This document shows, one piece after another, positions 25,056 through 34,172 of a stretch of 64,000 nt of DNA. Every line of letters starts with the position of its first letter. Position 1 is the first letter of the stretch. The notes beneath the pieces were generated by a model that did no database searches, was not told where the DNA came from, and was given only the letters and a program-made list of their open reading frames with translations. The stretch spans positions 17,247 through 81,246 of the forward strand of contig CAVHRK010000088.1 of assembly GCA_963638365.1 (NCBI GenBank), written 5' to 3'. Source of the stretch: Suilimivivens sp963638365. GTDB lineage: Bacteria; Bacillota; Clostridia; Lachnospirales; Lachnospiraceae. Both the position numbers and the translations under genes were made by a program.

Positions 25056-26499
25056 CTTCTGGTTCATTCCAGTCTTCGATAAAATCATCGTCCTCATCAT
25101 AGGAGGGACGTACCGGTCTTTCGGTTGCAGGGCGTCTGCGTCCGGATCCGTTTGGAGCCCCCGGGCGTCTCCGCCGTTTCAGGCGCATCTGCTCTTCGAT
25201 TTCTTTCTGCCGCAGAACATAAAGTCCTTCTACAATCGCAAACATCATTAACGTAGTAAGTACCGAGCTTCCACCGTAACTGATTAACGGCAGGGTCACT
25301 CCGGTAAGCGGAATGAACTTCGTACCGCCGCCAATCGTAAGAAAGACCTGAAAAATATAGGTTACACCCAGACCAAATGCGATCAGTTGATAGAACTTAT
25401 CATTCAGCCGGATGGAGATATTCATAAACATAATAAAGCAGCTCACGCAGATCAGAATCAGACAGACGGCAAACAGAATTCCAAGCTCCTCTGCAATCGC
25501 GGAAAAAATAAAATCTGCTTCTACCGTCGGAATGGATTCCGGTGTTCCCTTGTACAACCCAAGCCCAAAGAAGCCACCGCTTGATATGGCAAATAAGGAC
25601 TGGGTAATCTGATAGCCTGCGGAATCAATGACACTCCACGGATCCTTCCAGGCCTGCACACGTACCTGCACATGCCGGAATACCTTGTAGGCAAGATAAG
25701 CGGCTACCGCGCCGCCTCCGGCTCCTGCCAATACATAGAGCAGATTCTTCGTTGCCACATAGACCATCAGAACATACACCACAAAGAAAATCAAGGCGCT
25801 TCCAAGGTCCTTGGAAATCACCAGCACAATAACATGTGCTGCCGCAACCACGGCAGTCGTAAAGACCTCTAAAAATCCCGAAGCTTCATATAAAGCACTT
25901 GCCACAAAAAATACAAATAAGATCTTAACAAACTCGGATGGCTGAAAAGTAACGCCTCCGATCGAATAGGAAAGCTTACTTCCATAGGTGGTCTGCCCAA
26001 GAATCAGAACCACCGAAAGCGCAAGGATACCTACCGCTGCATAAATCCATTTCAGATTCTTCAAAAAGCGGATCTTTTCAATCAGGAACGGAATCAGAAG
26101 GGCAACGGCCAGAGATCCCGCCACAATAATAAACTGTTTAACCGCCTTTTTCATATCAAGACGCGTCAGAATCACGAAGCCGATACTGAGCAGCATACAC
26201 ATGTTGTTCACGATCAGCCGGTTGGCTTTCGGGTAAATCATGCGGTACAGTACAATCGCCGTAAACAGCAGAATCTGCTGGAACGCATAAAAGAACAGGT
26301 AAGTAAAATCTCCTGTTTCAAAGCAGATAACCAGAAAGCTGCAAAAATGAAAGGCAAACATCAGCACATTCTGACGGATGTAAATGCCGTTGCGTGCCTC
26401 TTCGTTATCGTAACGGAATACGGCAAAGCATTCATACGTATATAATGTAATCAGCAGTGTGATTACATATTTGGAAAATTCGCTGACATATAATTCCAT
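25024..26499 (-). CDS. SEDS-family peptidoglycan glycosyltransferase (FtsW/RodA/SpoVE)
   Basis: A polytopic membrane enzyme that polymerises lipid II. Family motifs include GGVTFQPSEFVKI, SKDLGSALIFF, the catalytic loop VEADFIFSAIAEELG and the end motif PLTGVTLPLISYGGSS. It differs from a plain RodA by an N-terminal extension of several membrane segments (about the first 120 residues) and a long C-terminal tail that is first Arg-rich and then very acidic. It overlaps the PBP gene downstream and overlaps the U32 gene by one base (TAATG). Elongation, division or spore cortex roles cannot be separated by sequence. Confidence 0.9.
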   Translation of the reverse strand: MELYVSEFSKYVITLLITLYTYECFAVFRYDNEEARNGIYIRQNVLMFAFHFCSFLVICFETGDFTYLFFYAFQQILLFTAIVLYRMIYPKANRLIVNNMCMLLSIGFVILTRLDMKKAVKQFIIVAGSLAVALLIPFLIEKIRFLKNLKWIYAAVGILALSVVLILGQTTYGSKLSYSIGGVTFQPSEFVKILFVFFVASALYEASGFLEVFTTAVVAAAHVIVLVISKDLGSALIFFVVYVLMVYVATKNLLYVLAGAGGGAVAAYLAYKVFRHVQVRVQAWKDPWSVIDSAGYQITQSLFAISSGGFFGLGLYKGTPESIPTVEADFIFSAIAEELGILFAVCLILICVSCFIMFMNISIRLNDKFYQLIAFGLGVTYIFQVFLTIGGGTKFIPLTGVTLPLISYGGSSVLTTLMMFAIVEGLYVLRQKEIEEQMRLKRRRRPGAPNGSGRRRPATERPVRPSYDEDDDFIEDWNEPEDEGEEFEGEE

Positions 26500-28682
26500 T
26501 ACTCCACTCCTCTTTTTATATGTCCAGTTGTATATTCCTTATAAGGGGGCTTCACATCCACTCCGGATAACAGATCAGCAAAATAGCGGACAACTGCCGC
26601 AGTCTCTTCTCCCTTTTCTGTTGTAAAGTCAAGGCGGTAAGCTGAAATGCCGCGCATGTCCTTCTTAACAAGAGCATGAAGCGATAACGGTACACTGTTA
26701 TAGATGATATTATAACAGCTCCGGCAGTTATGCAGTACCGGAAACGAAGTCTTGTAACGGTCTGTAAGAACACTGATTCCTGCTTCATGCCGGCAGCTCT
26801 TCATCGTGTTTTCGATGCAGTTTGCCGTAACCATCATCGGAAGCCGTCCATAAACAAGGGCACAGGCTTCCATAGCAGCCGGAGCCTTTGCAAGAAGCTC
26901 CTTCCATTCGGCCTGATTCTCTTCCACCGGAAGCGTATATGCGGTAATCCGGTTTTCCCAGAACTGTACCGTTTCGTGATTCCAGAAGTACAGATTGTGG
27001 TCTGGAATCAGCTTACATTCTGGTAAAGCTTTCTTCATATAGGCATAGGTTTCGAGATTACGGAACAAAAGGCCCTCAAAGCATCCACTTTGCAGTGCTT
27101 CTTCCATGTCCTTTAAGTCTTTCCGGTTATGTTCACGGATCACATAGGGGCCTGCAAGAAACAGTTTCCCTTTCCATTCTTCCCATGAAGCAGAAAGAAG
27201 ATCTTTCTCTGCAAGCAGGGAATAATCCAGATAGATCCGACGGATCGGAAGTTCTTGGGAAAGGGTCTCAAACTGTTCCCTTGTCGATACGAAAACATCC
27301 AGCATTTTCGGAGCCTTGTCCTGTGATTTGCCACGGATATTCTGCCCGAATGACCGTTCCGTCAAAGCAGAACAGGCAGGAGATTCTTCCCGATGACGTA
27401 AGCCTGGTAATCCATTTTCGCAGATCCTCTCCTCTTCCAGATTAAGAACCGCTTCCCTTCGCAGATCATTGAGCTCCCGGACCGGTACAAAAACGTCCTC
27501 GTCCATCAGAATTTGTAGATCCCCGAGAAAAAATGCCGTATTGCCCAGCTTGTTCATCTGTTTACGGACATCTTCTTCCCTTAAGGGCTGTTTCAACGCT
27601 TCCTGCGGTACGGAACCGATGGCACTCGCCTGTACGTTACCGTCTGTAAGCAATAAAAAGCACGGTTCTCCTTTTTTTAGGGAAATAGTAGCATCAATTT
27701 CAATTTTCTTTTTCTGTTTCAGATACCGGTCTTCTATCGTTTCCAGTACCTCTTCACTGGTTTTCGAATACGCCGGAGAGGACAGGGTAATCATATTCCT
27801 GCCATTCTTCTGATGATAATAGCCCTCTCCTACCTCACTCCGGATATACAGGGAGGACAGGAATTCCAGATCGGCTTTTTCAACCTGATAGGACTTCCCG
27901 CTATAATATAAATCAATATATTTCCGATAAATCGAGGTAACTCCCGCAGCATAGGCAGGCTTCTTCATACGTCCTTCGATCTTAAAGGAATCAATGCCTG
28001 CCTCAATCAGTTCGGGAAGAAGTTCAATCGTGCACATATCCTTCATGCTTAAGGGATAACATTCCTTCTGATTCTTCATGGTATAAGGAAGCCGGCAGGG
28101 CTGCGCACACCGCCCACGGTTACCGCTCCGGCCGCCTAACATACTGCTGAACAGACACTGTCCGGAATAACAGTAACACATTGCTCCATGAATAAAGGTT
28201 TCCACTTCAATTCCGGTTTCTTCCTTGATTCTCCGAATCTCTTTTAAGGAAAGCTCTCTTGCGGGAACCACTCTGCAGATTCCCTGTTCATTTAAGAAAC
28301 GAGCCCCCTCCGGTCCGGTAATCGTCATCTGGGTGCTTGCATGAACCGGAAGGTTGGGAAAGTAACGCCGGATGACCTGAATGGCACCAAGATCCTGTAC
28401 AATCACACCATCCAGTCCTGCTTCATACAAGGGCTGCAGGAAGGTCACAAGCTCTGAAAGCTCTGTTTCCTTCACGAGAATATTCACCGTCAGATAGATC
28501 CGTCTGCCATAGATATGTGCCATATGGATACCGCGGCACAGTTCCTCCTCTGTAAAGTTATCTGCATATGCTCTGGCGCCAAAGCGATTACCTGCCAGAT
28601 ATACGGCATCTGCTCCCGCGCAGATCGCGCCCTCCAGTGCTTCATAATTACCGGCAGGTGCCAGTAGTTCCACCTGTTTCAT
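26499..28682 (-). CDS. U32 family peptidase / RNA-modification protein
   Basis: A protein of 727 residues of the U32 family, historically called collagenase-like; some members (RlhA, TrhP) act in RNA hydroxylation. The signature ETFIHGAMCYCYSGQCLFSS and the Cys motif RGRCAQPCRLPY are clear. A C-terminal DUF3656-like region follows, with further cysteines (NCRSCYN). The start at 28682 has a GGGGAG box; a longer frame from 28718 adds residues not typical of the family. It is translationally coupled to the SEDS gene, although a shared function is not obvious. Confidence 0.9.
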   Translation of the reverse strand: MKQVELLAPAGNYEALEGAICAGADAVYLAGNRFGARAYADNFTEEELCRGIHMAHIYGRRIYLTVNILVKETELSELVTFLQPLYEAGLDGVIVQDLGAIQVIRRYFPNLPVHASTQMTITGPEGARFLNEQGICRVVPARELSLKEIRRIKEETGIEVETFIHGAMCYCYSGQCLFSSMLGGRSGNRGRCAQPCRLPYTMKNQKECYPLSMKDMCTIELLPELIEAGIDSFKIEGRMKKPAYAAGVTSIYRKYIDLYYSGKSYQVEKADLEFLSSLYIRSEVGEGYYHQKNGRNMITLSSPAYSKTSEEVLETIEDRYLKQKKKIEIDATISLKKGEPCFLLLTDGNVQASAIGSVPQEALKQPLREEDVRKQMNKLGNTAFFLGDLQILMDEDVFVPVRELNDLRREAVLNLEEERICENGLPGLRHREESPACSALTERSFGQNIRGKSQDKAPKMLDVFVSTREQFETLSQELPIRRIYLDYSLLAEKDLLSASWEEWKGKLFLAGPYVIREHNRKDLKDMEEALQSGCFEGLLFRNLETYAYMKKALPECKLIPDHNLYFWNHETVQFWENRITAYTLPVEENQAEWKELLAKAPAAMEACALVYGRLPMMVTANCIENTMKSCRHEAGISVLTDRYKTSFPVLHNCRSCYNIIYNSVPLSLHALVKKDMRGISAYRLDFTTEKGEETAAVVRYFADLLSGVDVKPPYKEYTTGHIKRGVE

Positions 28683-28727
28683 CAATAAACTCTCCCCGGA
28701 TTCCATTAAGGTTCCCATAAAGTAGAA

Positions 28728-28749
28728 AAGCTGTCTAAAAAGACAGCTT
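28728..28749 (-). terminator. Intrinsic terminator between zapA and the U32 gene
   Basis: A perfect 9-bp stem (AAGCTGTCT) with a 4-base loop. On the minus strand it is followed by TTTTC. It probably limits read-through from zapA. Confidence 0.65.
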
Positions 28750-28753
28750 AAAA

Positions 28754-29152
28754 TTAATTTTTTAATTCCGTTTCAAGCCGAATGATTTTTTTCGCATTTT
28801 CATTTGCTTCAGCCTGCAGATTCTTAACATTCTTCTCAGTGTTTTCAAGTTTGATCTGTGAGGCAATCAATTCATGCTTCAGATTATATAATTCCTTCTC
28901 TTTCGTCTGGATCTCTTCCTCCAGAATACTGATCTGTTTCTTAGCCTTGAAATAATCATCCGCAATATTCAACTGTAATAAAACGTTCTGCATATCCAGA
29001 GTCAGACGTTTAAAAGATTCGTTCTTATTATATTCTGCAATTTTATTATTAATATAGGAGGCAACCTTCTGCAGATATTCCTCACTTTCGTATCCACTTA
29101 AGGTAAAAACCTTTCCTCCGATAATCACTTCGGTATCTGTCTTTGATGACAT
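28754..29152 (-). CDS. zapA: Cell division protein ZapA
   Basis: ZapA binds and bundles FtsZ filaments at the division site. The N-terminal head carries the family pattern TEVIIGGKVFTLSGYESEEY, followed by VASYINNKI and, from about residue 65 on, a long coiled coil ending ENAKKIIRLETELKN. The start at 29152 has a GAGGGG box seven bases upstream; the alternative ATG at 29167 lacks one at usable distance. It lies downstream of ruvB, after a spacer with repeated hairpins. Confidence 0.88.
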   Translation of the reverse strand: MSSKTDTEVIIGGKVFTLSGYESEEYLQKVASYINNKIAEYNKNESFKRLTLDMQNVLLQLNIADDYFKAKKQISILEEEIQTKEKELYNLKHELIASQIKLENTEKNVKNLQAEANENAKKIIRLETELKN

Positions 29153-29213
29153 GAACACACCCCTCATCTTCCACTACTACACCAACCGAACCTGCCACTG
29201 GCAGCTTCTCTGG

Positions 29214-29309
29214 ATGCATTGCAACTCAAAAATGATCCACTGGATCATTTTCTCATATGCATGGCAACGTAAAAAGGATTCTCTGGATCCATTTCTTATG
29301 CATAGCAAC
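29214..29309. repeat. Degenerate tandem repeat with hairpins, zapA-ruvB spacer
   Basis: ATGCATNGCAAC occurs three times, at 29214, 29257 and 29298, with periods of 43 and 41 bases. Each of the first two units is followed by a hairpin: a perfect 10-bp stem AAAATGATCC at 29229-29251 and a GGATTC/GGATCC stem at 29276-29290. The first could end transcription on either strand because of its A/T flanks. Confidence 0.6.
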
Positions 29310-29359
29310 TATATATAGAAACTCCATTCTTATGCTATACAAGATACATTATAAACAGA

Positions 29360-30358
29360 TTATCGGGTGATTTCAAGTCCTAAATGGGAATATGCATAAT
29401 CCGTGACAACGCGCCCCCGCGGTGTCCGGTTCAAAAATCCGTTCTTAAGAAGATAGGGTTCGTAAACATCTTCAATCGTACCTGCATCCTCTCCGATGGC
29501 TGCCGCCAGCGTATCGAGTCCGACGGGGCCGCCGCCAAACTTCTGAATCATGGTAAGCAGAATATTCCGGTCAATATGGTCAAGTCCCATACGGTCCACA
29601 TCCATAAGATCAAGGGCGGTCATTGCTACCTCTTCCGTAATAATACCGTCATGCTTCACCTGCGCATAGTCCCGGACACGCTTTAAAATACGGTTGGCAA
29701 GACGCGGCGTTCCGCGGCTCCTCCTGGCCATTTCCATCGCTCCCGCAGGCTCTAAGGGAGCATTCAGCACCTCTGCGGAACGCATGATAATCGTCTGCAA
29801 TTCCTCTACCGTATAAAACTCCATACGGTGAATAATTCCGAAACGGTCCCGTAACGGAGCAGTCAGAAGTCCCGCTCTCGTCGTAGCGCCTACCAGCGTA
29901 AAATGTGGAAGATCCAGACGGATCGACCGTGCTGTCGGTCCCTTTCCGATCATAATATCAATCGCATAATCCTCCATGGCCGGATACAATACTTCCTCCA
30001 CCTGACGGTTCAGACGGTGAATCTCGTCTACAAATAAAAGATCCCCCTCCTGCAGATTGTTTAAGATCGCAGCCATTTCTCCCGGCTTCTCGATAGCCGG
30101 ACCGCTTGTCACCTTCATATGGACGCCCATTTCGTTCGCAATGATTCCGGCAAGTGTCGTCTTTCCAAGTCCCGGAGGTCCATAAAATAATACGTGATCC
30201 AATGCATCGTTACGCTGTTTGGCCGCCTGGATATATATTTGCAGGCTGTCCTTAATTTTACTTTGTCCGATATAATCTGTCAGTTTCTGTGGACGCAAGG
30301 TACCTTCAATCTTCCGGTCCTCTTCCTGCAGATCTGTTTCTATCATTCTTCTGGCCAT
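29360..30358 (-). CDS. ruvB: Holliday junction branch migration ATPase RuvB
   Basis: RuvB is the hexameric AAA+ motor that moves Holliday junctions together with RuvA. Visible features are RPQKLTDYIGQ, Walker A GPPGLGKTTLA, Walker B LLFVDEIHRL, sensor 1 GATTRAGLL, the arginine finger region APLRDRFG, and a C-terminal winged helix with QRTPRGR-like LNRTPRGRVVTDYAY. The length of 332 residues is standard. An AAGGGG box precedes the start. ruvA lies 12 bases upstream. Confidence 0.97.
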   Translation of the reverse strand: MARRMIETDLQEEDRKIEGTLRPQKLTDYIGQSKIKDSLQIYIQAAKQRNDALDHVLFYGPPGLGKTTLAGIIANEMGVHMKVTSGPAIEKPGEMAAILNNLQEGDLLFVDEIHRLNRQVEEVLYPAMEDYAIDIMIGKGPTARSIRLDLPHFTLVGATTRAGLLTAPLRDRFGIIHRMEFYTVEELQTIIMRSAEVLNAPLEPAGAMEMARRSRGTPRLANRILKRVRDYAQVKHDGIITEEVAMTALDLMDVDRMGLDHIDRNILLTMIQKFGGGPVGLDTLAAAIGEDAGTIEDVYEPYLLKNGFLNRTPRGRVVTDYAYSHLGLEITR

Positions 30359-30370
30359 AAGTGAAACCCC

Positions 30371-30982
30371 TTAAAACATATTTTTCAATGCTGCCTTTAA
30401 GACAGCTTCCACATCCATCTCTTCCGTAACGTTAACCTTCTTCACCGCCTGCAATGCCTCCTGCGCAGAATAACCAAGGGCCGTAAGTGCTTCCACCGCC
30501 TCTGTGCGGATCTTGTTATCCTCCGTAGAGGCATCCTGTGCCGCCTGTTCGGTCATCTGACGGTGAATCATGGTATCTTCCATGGAAATCTTGTCCCGCA
30601 GATCAAGAATCACACGCTCTGCCGTCTTCTTGCCGATTCCGGGAGCCGTCGCAATCATTTTGGCATCTCCTGCCAGAATGGCAAACCGTAAGTCATCCGC
30701 ACTCATCACGGAAAGCACGGCAAGTCCGCCTTTCGGTCCGATTCCGCTTACCGTAATCAGCTTCTTAAATATTTCAAGATCATCTCTTGTGAGGAACCCA
30801 TACAGACAGAAGGCATCCTCCCGGACATAGGTATAGGTGTACAGCTTCATCCGTTCTCCGATAGACGGAAGCGCCGCCGCTGTATCACCGGAAATTTTGA
30901 TTTCGTATCCGATCCCGTTCACATCCAGAATGACTGCTTCTTCGGAATAATCTTCAACGATGCCGTTTACAAATGCGATCAT
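30371..30982 (-). CDS. ruvA: Holliday junction DNA helicase subunit RuvA
   Basis: RuvA forms the tetrameric plate that holds the four-way junction. The three domains are visible: an OB fold starting MIAFVNGIVEDY, the helix-hairpin-helix pair VSGIGPKGGLAVLS and APGIGKKTAERVILDLRDK, and the C-terminal RuvB-contact domain (EAVEALTALGYS). The length of 203 residues is normal. The start overlaps the stop of the Gx-transporter gene by four bases, with AAGGAG inside that gene, so the two are coupled. Confidence 0.96.
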   Translation of the reverse strand: MIAFVNGIVEDYSEEAVILDVNGIGYEIKISGDTAAALPSIGERMKLYTYTYVREDAFCLYGFLTRDDLEIFKKLITVSGIGPKGGLAVLSVMSADDLRFAILAGDAKMIATAPGIGKKTAERVILDLRDKISMEDTMIHRQMTEQAAQDASTEDNKIRTEAVEALTALGYSAQEALQAVKKVNVTEEMDVEAVLKAALKNMF

Positions 30983-31485
30983 AAGGAATCTCCTTTGGAT
31001 AAATAATTTTGCAGGTAAGGAAGCACCAGCGCGGAAATACTTCCGTTCACCCCTCCCATCAGAAGCCCTGCAAGTAATAAAAACGGAATGTAATATACAA
31101 TTCCATAGGTCTTCACCATCAAAAAAGCAACAAAGAGCTGTCCGATGTTATGTGCCACGCCTCCGGCGGCACTTACCACCGGAACATGAAAGCCGTTGCT
31201 GCGTTTCAGTAAATACATCATAAAACAACTCAATACAGAGCCGGATAAACTATATAAAATCATCACCGGGTTTCCAAACAAAAGACCGGATAAAACCGCC
31301 TTGCTGACAGATAACAGCATAGCCTCCCGGAAAGACAACAGGTACAGGCACCAGACAACCGCAAGGTTCGACATGCCGATCTTAATCCCGGGTATGGCAA
31401 CTGAAAACGGAATCAGTGTCTCCACATAGGACAGAATCAACGCAAGCGCCAGTAACAGGCTAAGATAAATGGATTTAAATTTCAT
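30979..31485 (-). CDS. Gx transporter family protein (heptaprenyl diphosphate synthase component I-like)
   Basis: A hydrophobic protein of 168 residues with about five membrane segments, related to ECF-type substrate-binding membrane proteins. Typical is VETLIPFSVAIPGIKIGMSNLAVVW near the N terminus (read in two parts: LIPFSVAIPGIKIG and MSNLAVVW) and SAAGGVAHNIGQL in the middle. The often-used name heptaprenyl diphosphate synthase component I is not a proven function. It sits 3 bases after a NusG domain II gene, a pairing frequent in Clostridia, where both are linked to flavin or redox protein genes. Confidence 0.82.
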   Translation of the reverse strand: MKFKSIYLSLLLALALILSYVETLIPFSVAIPGIKIGMSNLAVVWCLYLLSFREAMLLSVSKAVLSGLLFGNPVMILYSLSGSVLSCFMMYLLKRSNGFHVPVVSAAGGVAHNIGQLFVAFLMVKTYGIVYYIPFLLLAGLLMGGVNGSISALVLPYLQNYLSKGDSL

Positions 31486-31488
31486 TGT

Positions 31489-31863
31489 TTAGTAGGTCAC
31501 CGCATCTAAGGGCCCTTCCTCCTTCGCATGGATCTGTAAAACCAGCCTATGCGGCAGGCAGATAATACTCTCTCCGTTCTTCGAGATCGAACGCTGCTTC
31601 ATACAAAGCTGATCCGGACAGTCCGCATCGGTCACGCGGACCGTTCCATCCTCAATCAGAACCAGATTGTAGCTGTCTTCCATTCCCGTAACCGGAATGG
31701 TCCGGGGCTGTGACAGGTCATATTCCCCGGTCAGCTCTCCGTTCTGATAGATCCGGAGAACCGCTTCCTTCTGTGCAGCGTTCAGATATTGCATAAGCCA
31801 GAATCCACCCGCCAGCAGAACAATTATTAAGATCAGGATACAATCATTTCTTACTCGTTTCAT
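31489..31863 (-). CDS. NusG domain II-containing protein
   Basis: A 124-residue protein with one N-terminal membrane segment (about residues 8-25) and an extracellular domain of the NusG_II type. The family motif is seen in DADCPDQLCMKQRSIS and ESIICLPHRLVLQI; the paired Cys residues could form a disulphide. The start at 31863 places three basic residues before the helix; the longer frame from 31899 has no ribosome binding site. It is the first gene of a run that leads into ruvAB and is divergent from a histidine phosphatase gene. Confidence 0.82.
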   Translation of the reverse strand: MKRVRNDCILILIIVLLAGGFWLMQYLNAAQKEAVLRIYQNGELTGEYDLSQPRTIPVTGMEDSYNLVLIEDGTVRVTDADCPDQLCMKQRSISKNGESIICLPHRLVLQIHAKEEGPLDAVTY

Positions 31864-31900
31864 ATGTCCTATCTTACCATGACCGAACATATGTTTCAAG

Positions 31901-31928
31901 TTGTTTTCAAAAGAATTTATGCTATCAT
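31901..31928 (+). promoter_or_regulatory. Probable promoter of the histidine phosphatase gene
   Basis: TTGTTT (31901-31906) and TATCAT (31923-31928) are separated by 16 bp and lie about 32 bases upstream of the start codon. The match is moderate. Confidence 0.5.
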
Positions 31929-31959
31929 AAAAAAGAATAATCAGAAAGGACGATCATTT

Positions 31960-32742
31960 ATGAAATTAATATTTATCCGGCACGGCGAACCGGACTACTC
32001 GATTGATTCTTTAACGGAAAAAGGCTGGAAAGAGGCAGAACTTCTGGCAAAAAGAGCCGCCAAATGGCCAGTTACCCAGTTTTATGTCTCTCCCCTGGGA
32101 CGTGCAAGGGATACCGCATCCTGCACACTGAAAGCCGTAAAGCGGGAAGCCATTACCTTAGACTGGTTACGTGAATTTTCTTATCCGATTGATGATCCCA
32201 CTACCGGACGTCACGGTGTTCCCTGGGACTTTACCCCCGGGACCTGGACAAAAGAACCACAGATGTTCACGATGAATGACTGGGTAAATACCAGCTTCCT
32301 TACCCAGAACCCCAGGATTGCGTCGGAATACCCGAATGTCTGTCAGAAATTTGACGAACTGCTTGCTTCCTATGGCTATACGCGGGATGACAAATTTTAC
32401 CGGGTAAAAGAAGAACGGTTTATCAGTTCTACCGTAAGTAAGGACGGAACGATCCGGAACAACCATCTGCCCGATGAGGAACATCCGGAACCGACGCTTG
32501 TGTTCTTCTGCCACCTGGGGGTGATCTGTATCATTTTATCCCACCTGCTGAACATTCCATTCCCATTACTGGTTCATGGATTTTTCCTGCCCACCACCTC
32601 TATTACCGTATTATCTACGGAAGAACGCCGGAGTAACGAAGCTTATTTCCGTGTACAGGTTATGGGAGATTCCAATCACCTGTTACAGAATGGAGAACCG
32701 ATTTCCCCGGCAGGCTCCTTCTCCAATCCTTTTCAATATTAA
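31960..32742 (+). CDS. Histidine phosphatase superfamily protein
   Basis: A 260-residue protein of the phosphoglycerate mutase-like superfamily. The catalytic motif IFIRHGEPDY contains the RHG triad with the phospho-accepting His; SPLGRARDTA gives the second Arg; the second His is in FFCHLGVI. The stretch around residues 85-160 is an insert in comparison with small phosphatases of this group. Substrate is unknown. The ATG at 31960 follows an AAAGGA box; the longer frame from 31864 is rejected. It is a single gene, divergent from the NusG_II gene. Confidence 0.87.
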   Translation: MKLIFIRHGEPDYSIDSLTEKGWKEAELLAKRAAKWPVTQFYVSPLGRARDTASCTLKAVKREAITLDWLREFSYPIDDPTTGRHGVPWDFTPGTWTKEPQMFTMNDWVNTSFLTQNPRIASEYPNVCQKFDELLASYGYTRDDKFYRVKEERFISSTVSKDGTIRNNHLPDEEHPEPTLVFFCHLGVICIILSHLLNIPFPLLVHGFFLPTTSITVLSTEERRSNEAYFRVQVMGDSNHLLQNGEPISPAGSFSNPFQY

Positions 32743-32818
32743 AAGATCATTCGTTAAAGCAAAGAAAAGGACAGGCTCATAAAAAATAAAGAGTTGTAAC
32801 ATGATTTTTAGTTAAGCA

Positions 32819-32860
32819 AAAAGTCAGACACGAATCCATATTTCATGTCTGACTTTTTTT
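32819..32860. terminator. Bidirectional terminator between convergent genes
   Basis: The arms AAGTCAGACA and TGTCTGACTT enclose a loop with a partly paired inner part, flanked by A-runs and T-runs. It can end both the plus-strand phosphatase transcript and the minus-strand leuCD-PrsA-like transcript. Confidence 0.85.
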
Positions 32861-32883
32861 CTAAAAATTTTTTATTTCTGATA

Positions 32884-34146
32884 TTACTCTGCAGCATCCG
32901 TAGCTGCTTCATCGGCTGTTGTATCTTCTGCTGCGTCATCTGTTGCAGCTGCGTCATCCGTTGTAGCAGCGTCTTCTGCTGTATCACTTGTTGTGGTATC
33001 CTCCGTGGTCGTTTCCGGAATGGTCAGATATTTAAGGTCACCCTTTACATCAACAACCTCGTAGCTGTCTGCCACTTCCTGAAGCTGTGCACTTACTGTC
33101 TGGGCTGTCAGTGAAGAAGAAATGGTTTCATCATTTGCTTCATCATAGAATTTCTTCACGAACTGAACCACGTAGACATTGGAGGTGGAGTCATCGGTAA
33201 ATACCTGAATGTCCCCCTCTGCTCTTGCATCATCAAAGAGCCATGCTGCGGCACTAGACGGAACGGCACTATACTTGGCACCTTCTGTTAACTCAAAGCC
33301 ATCCACGGTATCTCCGTTTTCGATGGAAGCAAGGGCTTCTTCTGCCTGCTTCTGACGGTCTTCTAAATCCTTTGCCTTTTCATCATCGGTTGCGTCCTCG
33401 TCAAATTCCGGTGTTTCGAAAGCGATGCTCTTATAATCAACCTGATCGTAAGCATTGCGGTTCTCTTCGTAATGCGCCTTTACTTCTTCTTCGGTCGGTG
33501 CGTTATCTGCTACCAGCTGTTCATAATAAGCGGATGCAACATAACCGTTCTTAATGAAATCTTCTACATTCGAAGTCGTTGCATAAGGTCCGAAGTAATT
33601 CTTATAATAAACACTTAAGCTTACTCCTGCATTATCGGCTGCTTCCTGAATGCTTGCCACATAAGCATCGTAATCCTCTGTTGCATCATAGGTAAAGCCA
33701 TTCTTCTGTGCCTCATCGAGCAGCGCAAAAATCGGCTTAATCTGTTCATTGACCGTCATCTGGTCAAAGTAATCCTTCCAGGTCATCGTCTCATCATACT
33801 GCTGTTTGTCGAAGTCCACGGAGGTATCCAGTCCCAGATAGGAAATAAATGATCCGTAGGTGCCGATGTAATTGTTGACTGCGGAATAGTAATAATAATC
33901 ATATTCCAGTTCGCTCAGCTTATGATCACCGATCTTTACATAAGTACCGTTTAAAGCCTGCTGTTTCTTAACTACATTAGTAATAATCGGAGCAACAATC
34001 GCCACCACAACGGCCACGCAAAGAATCACGCCAACAATCTTCATGATCTTTAACTGACGTTCTTCCTTTTTCTTTTCCATGGCACGTTCTGCCATCTTGC
34101 GGTCGTATTTCGTCTTATACTCCTGTTGATTTGTTCCCTGTGTCAT
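32884..34146 (-). CDS. PrsA/SurA-like membrane-anchored foldase
   Basis: A protein of about 420 residues with a charged cytoplasmic start, one membrane helix (about residues 35-57) and a large outer domain of SurA N-terminal/PpiC type, with helices such as YDYYYYSAVNNYIGTYG and APTEEEVKAHYEENRNAYDQV. This suggests a chaperone or prolyl isomerase for exported proteins. The last 45 residues are low complexity, mostly Asp, Ala, Thr and Glu. The start is uncertain: the ATG at 34146 or a GTG at 34161. It lies 26 bases downstream of leuD and may ride on that operon. Confidence 0.78.
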   Translation of the reverse strand: MTQGTNQQEYKTKYDRKMAERAMEKKKEERQLKIMKIVGVILCVAVVVAIVAPIITNVVKKQQALNGTYVKIGDHKLSELEYDYYYYSAVNNYIGTYGSFISYLGLDTSVDFDKQQYDETMTWKDYFDQMTVNEQIKPIFALLDEAQKNGFTYDATEDYDAYVASIQEAADNAGVSLSVYYKNYFGPYATTSNVEDFIKNGYVASAYYEQLVADNAPTEEEVKAHYEENRNAYDQVDYKSIAFETPEFDEDATDDEKAKDLEDRQKQAEEALASIENGDTVDGFELTEGAKYSAVPSSAAAWLFDDARAEGDIQVFTDDSTSNVYVVQFVKKFYDEANDETISSSLTAQTVSAQLQEVADSYEVVDVKGDLKYLTIPETTTEDTTTSDTAEDAATTDDAAATDDAAEDTTADEAATDAAE

Positions 34147-34172
34147 TTTCTTGATACACACCTTTCTTTTAA

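Noticed and set aside
31864..31959. Longer N terminus for the histidine phosphatase
   Set aside because: The added residues cover the promoter region and the catalytic domain starts at the ATG at 31960.
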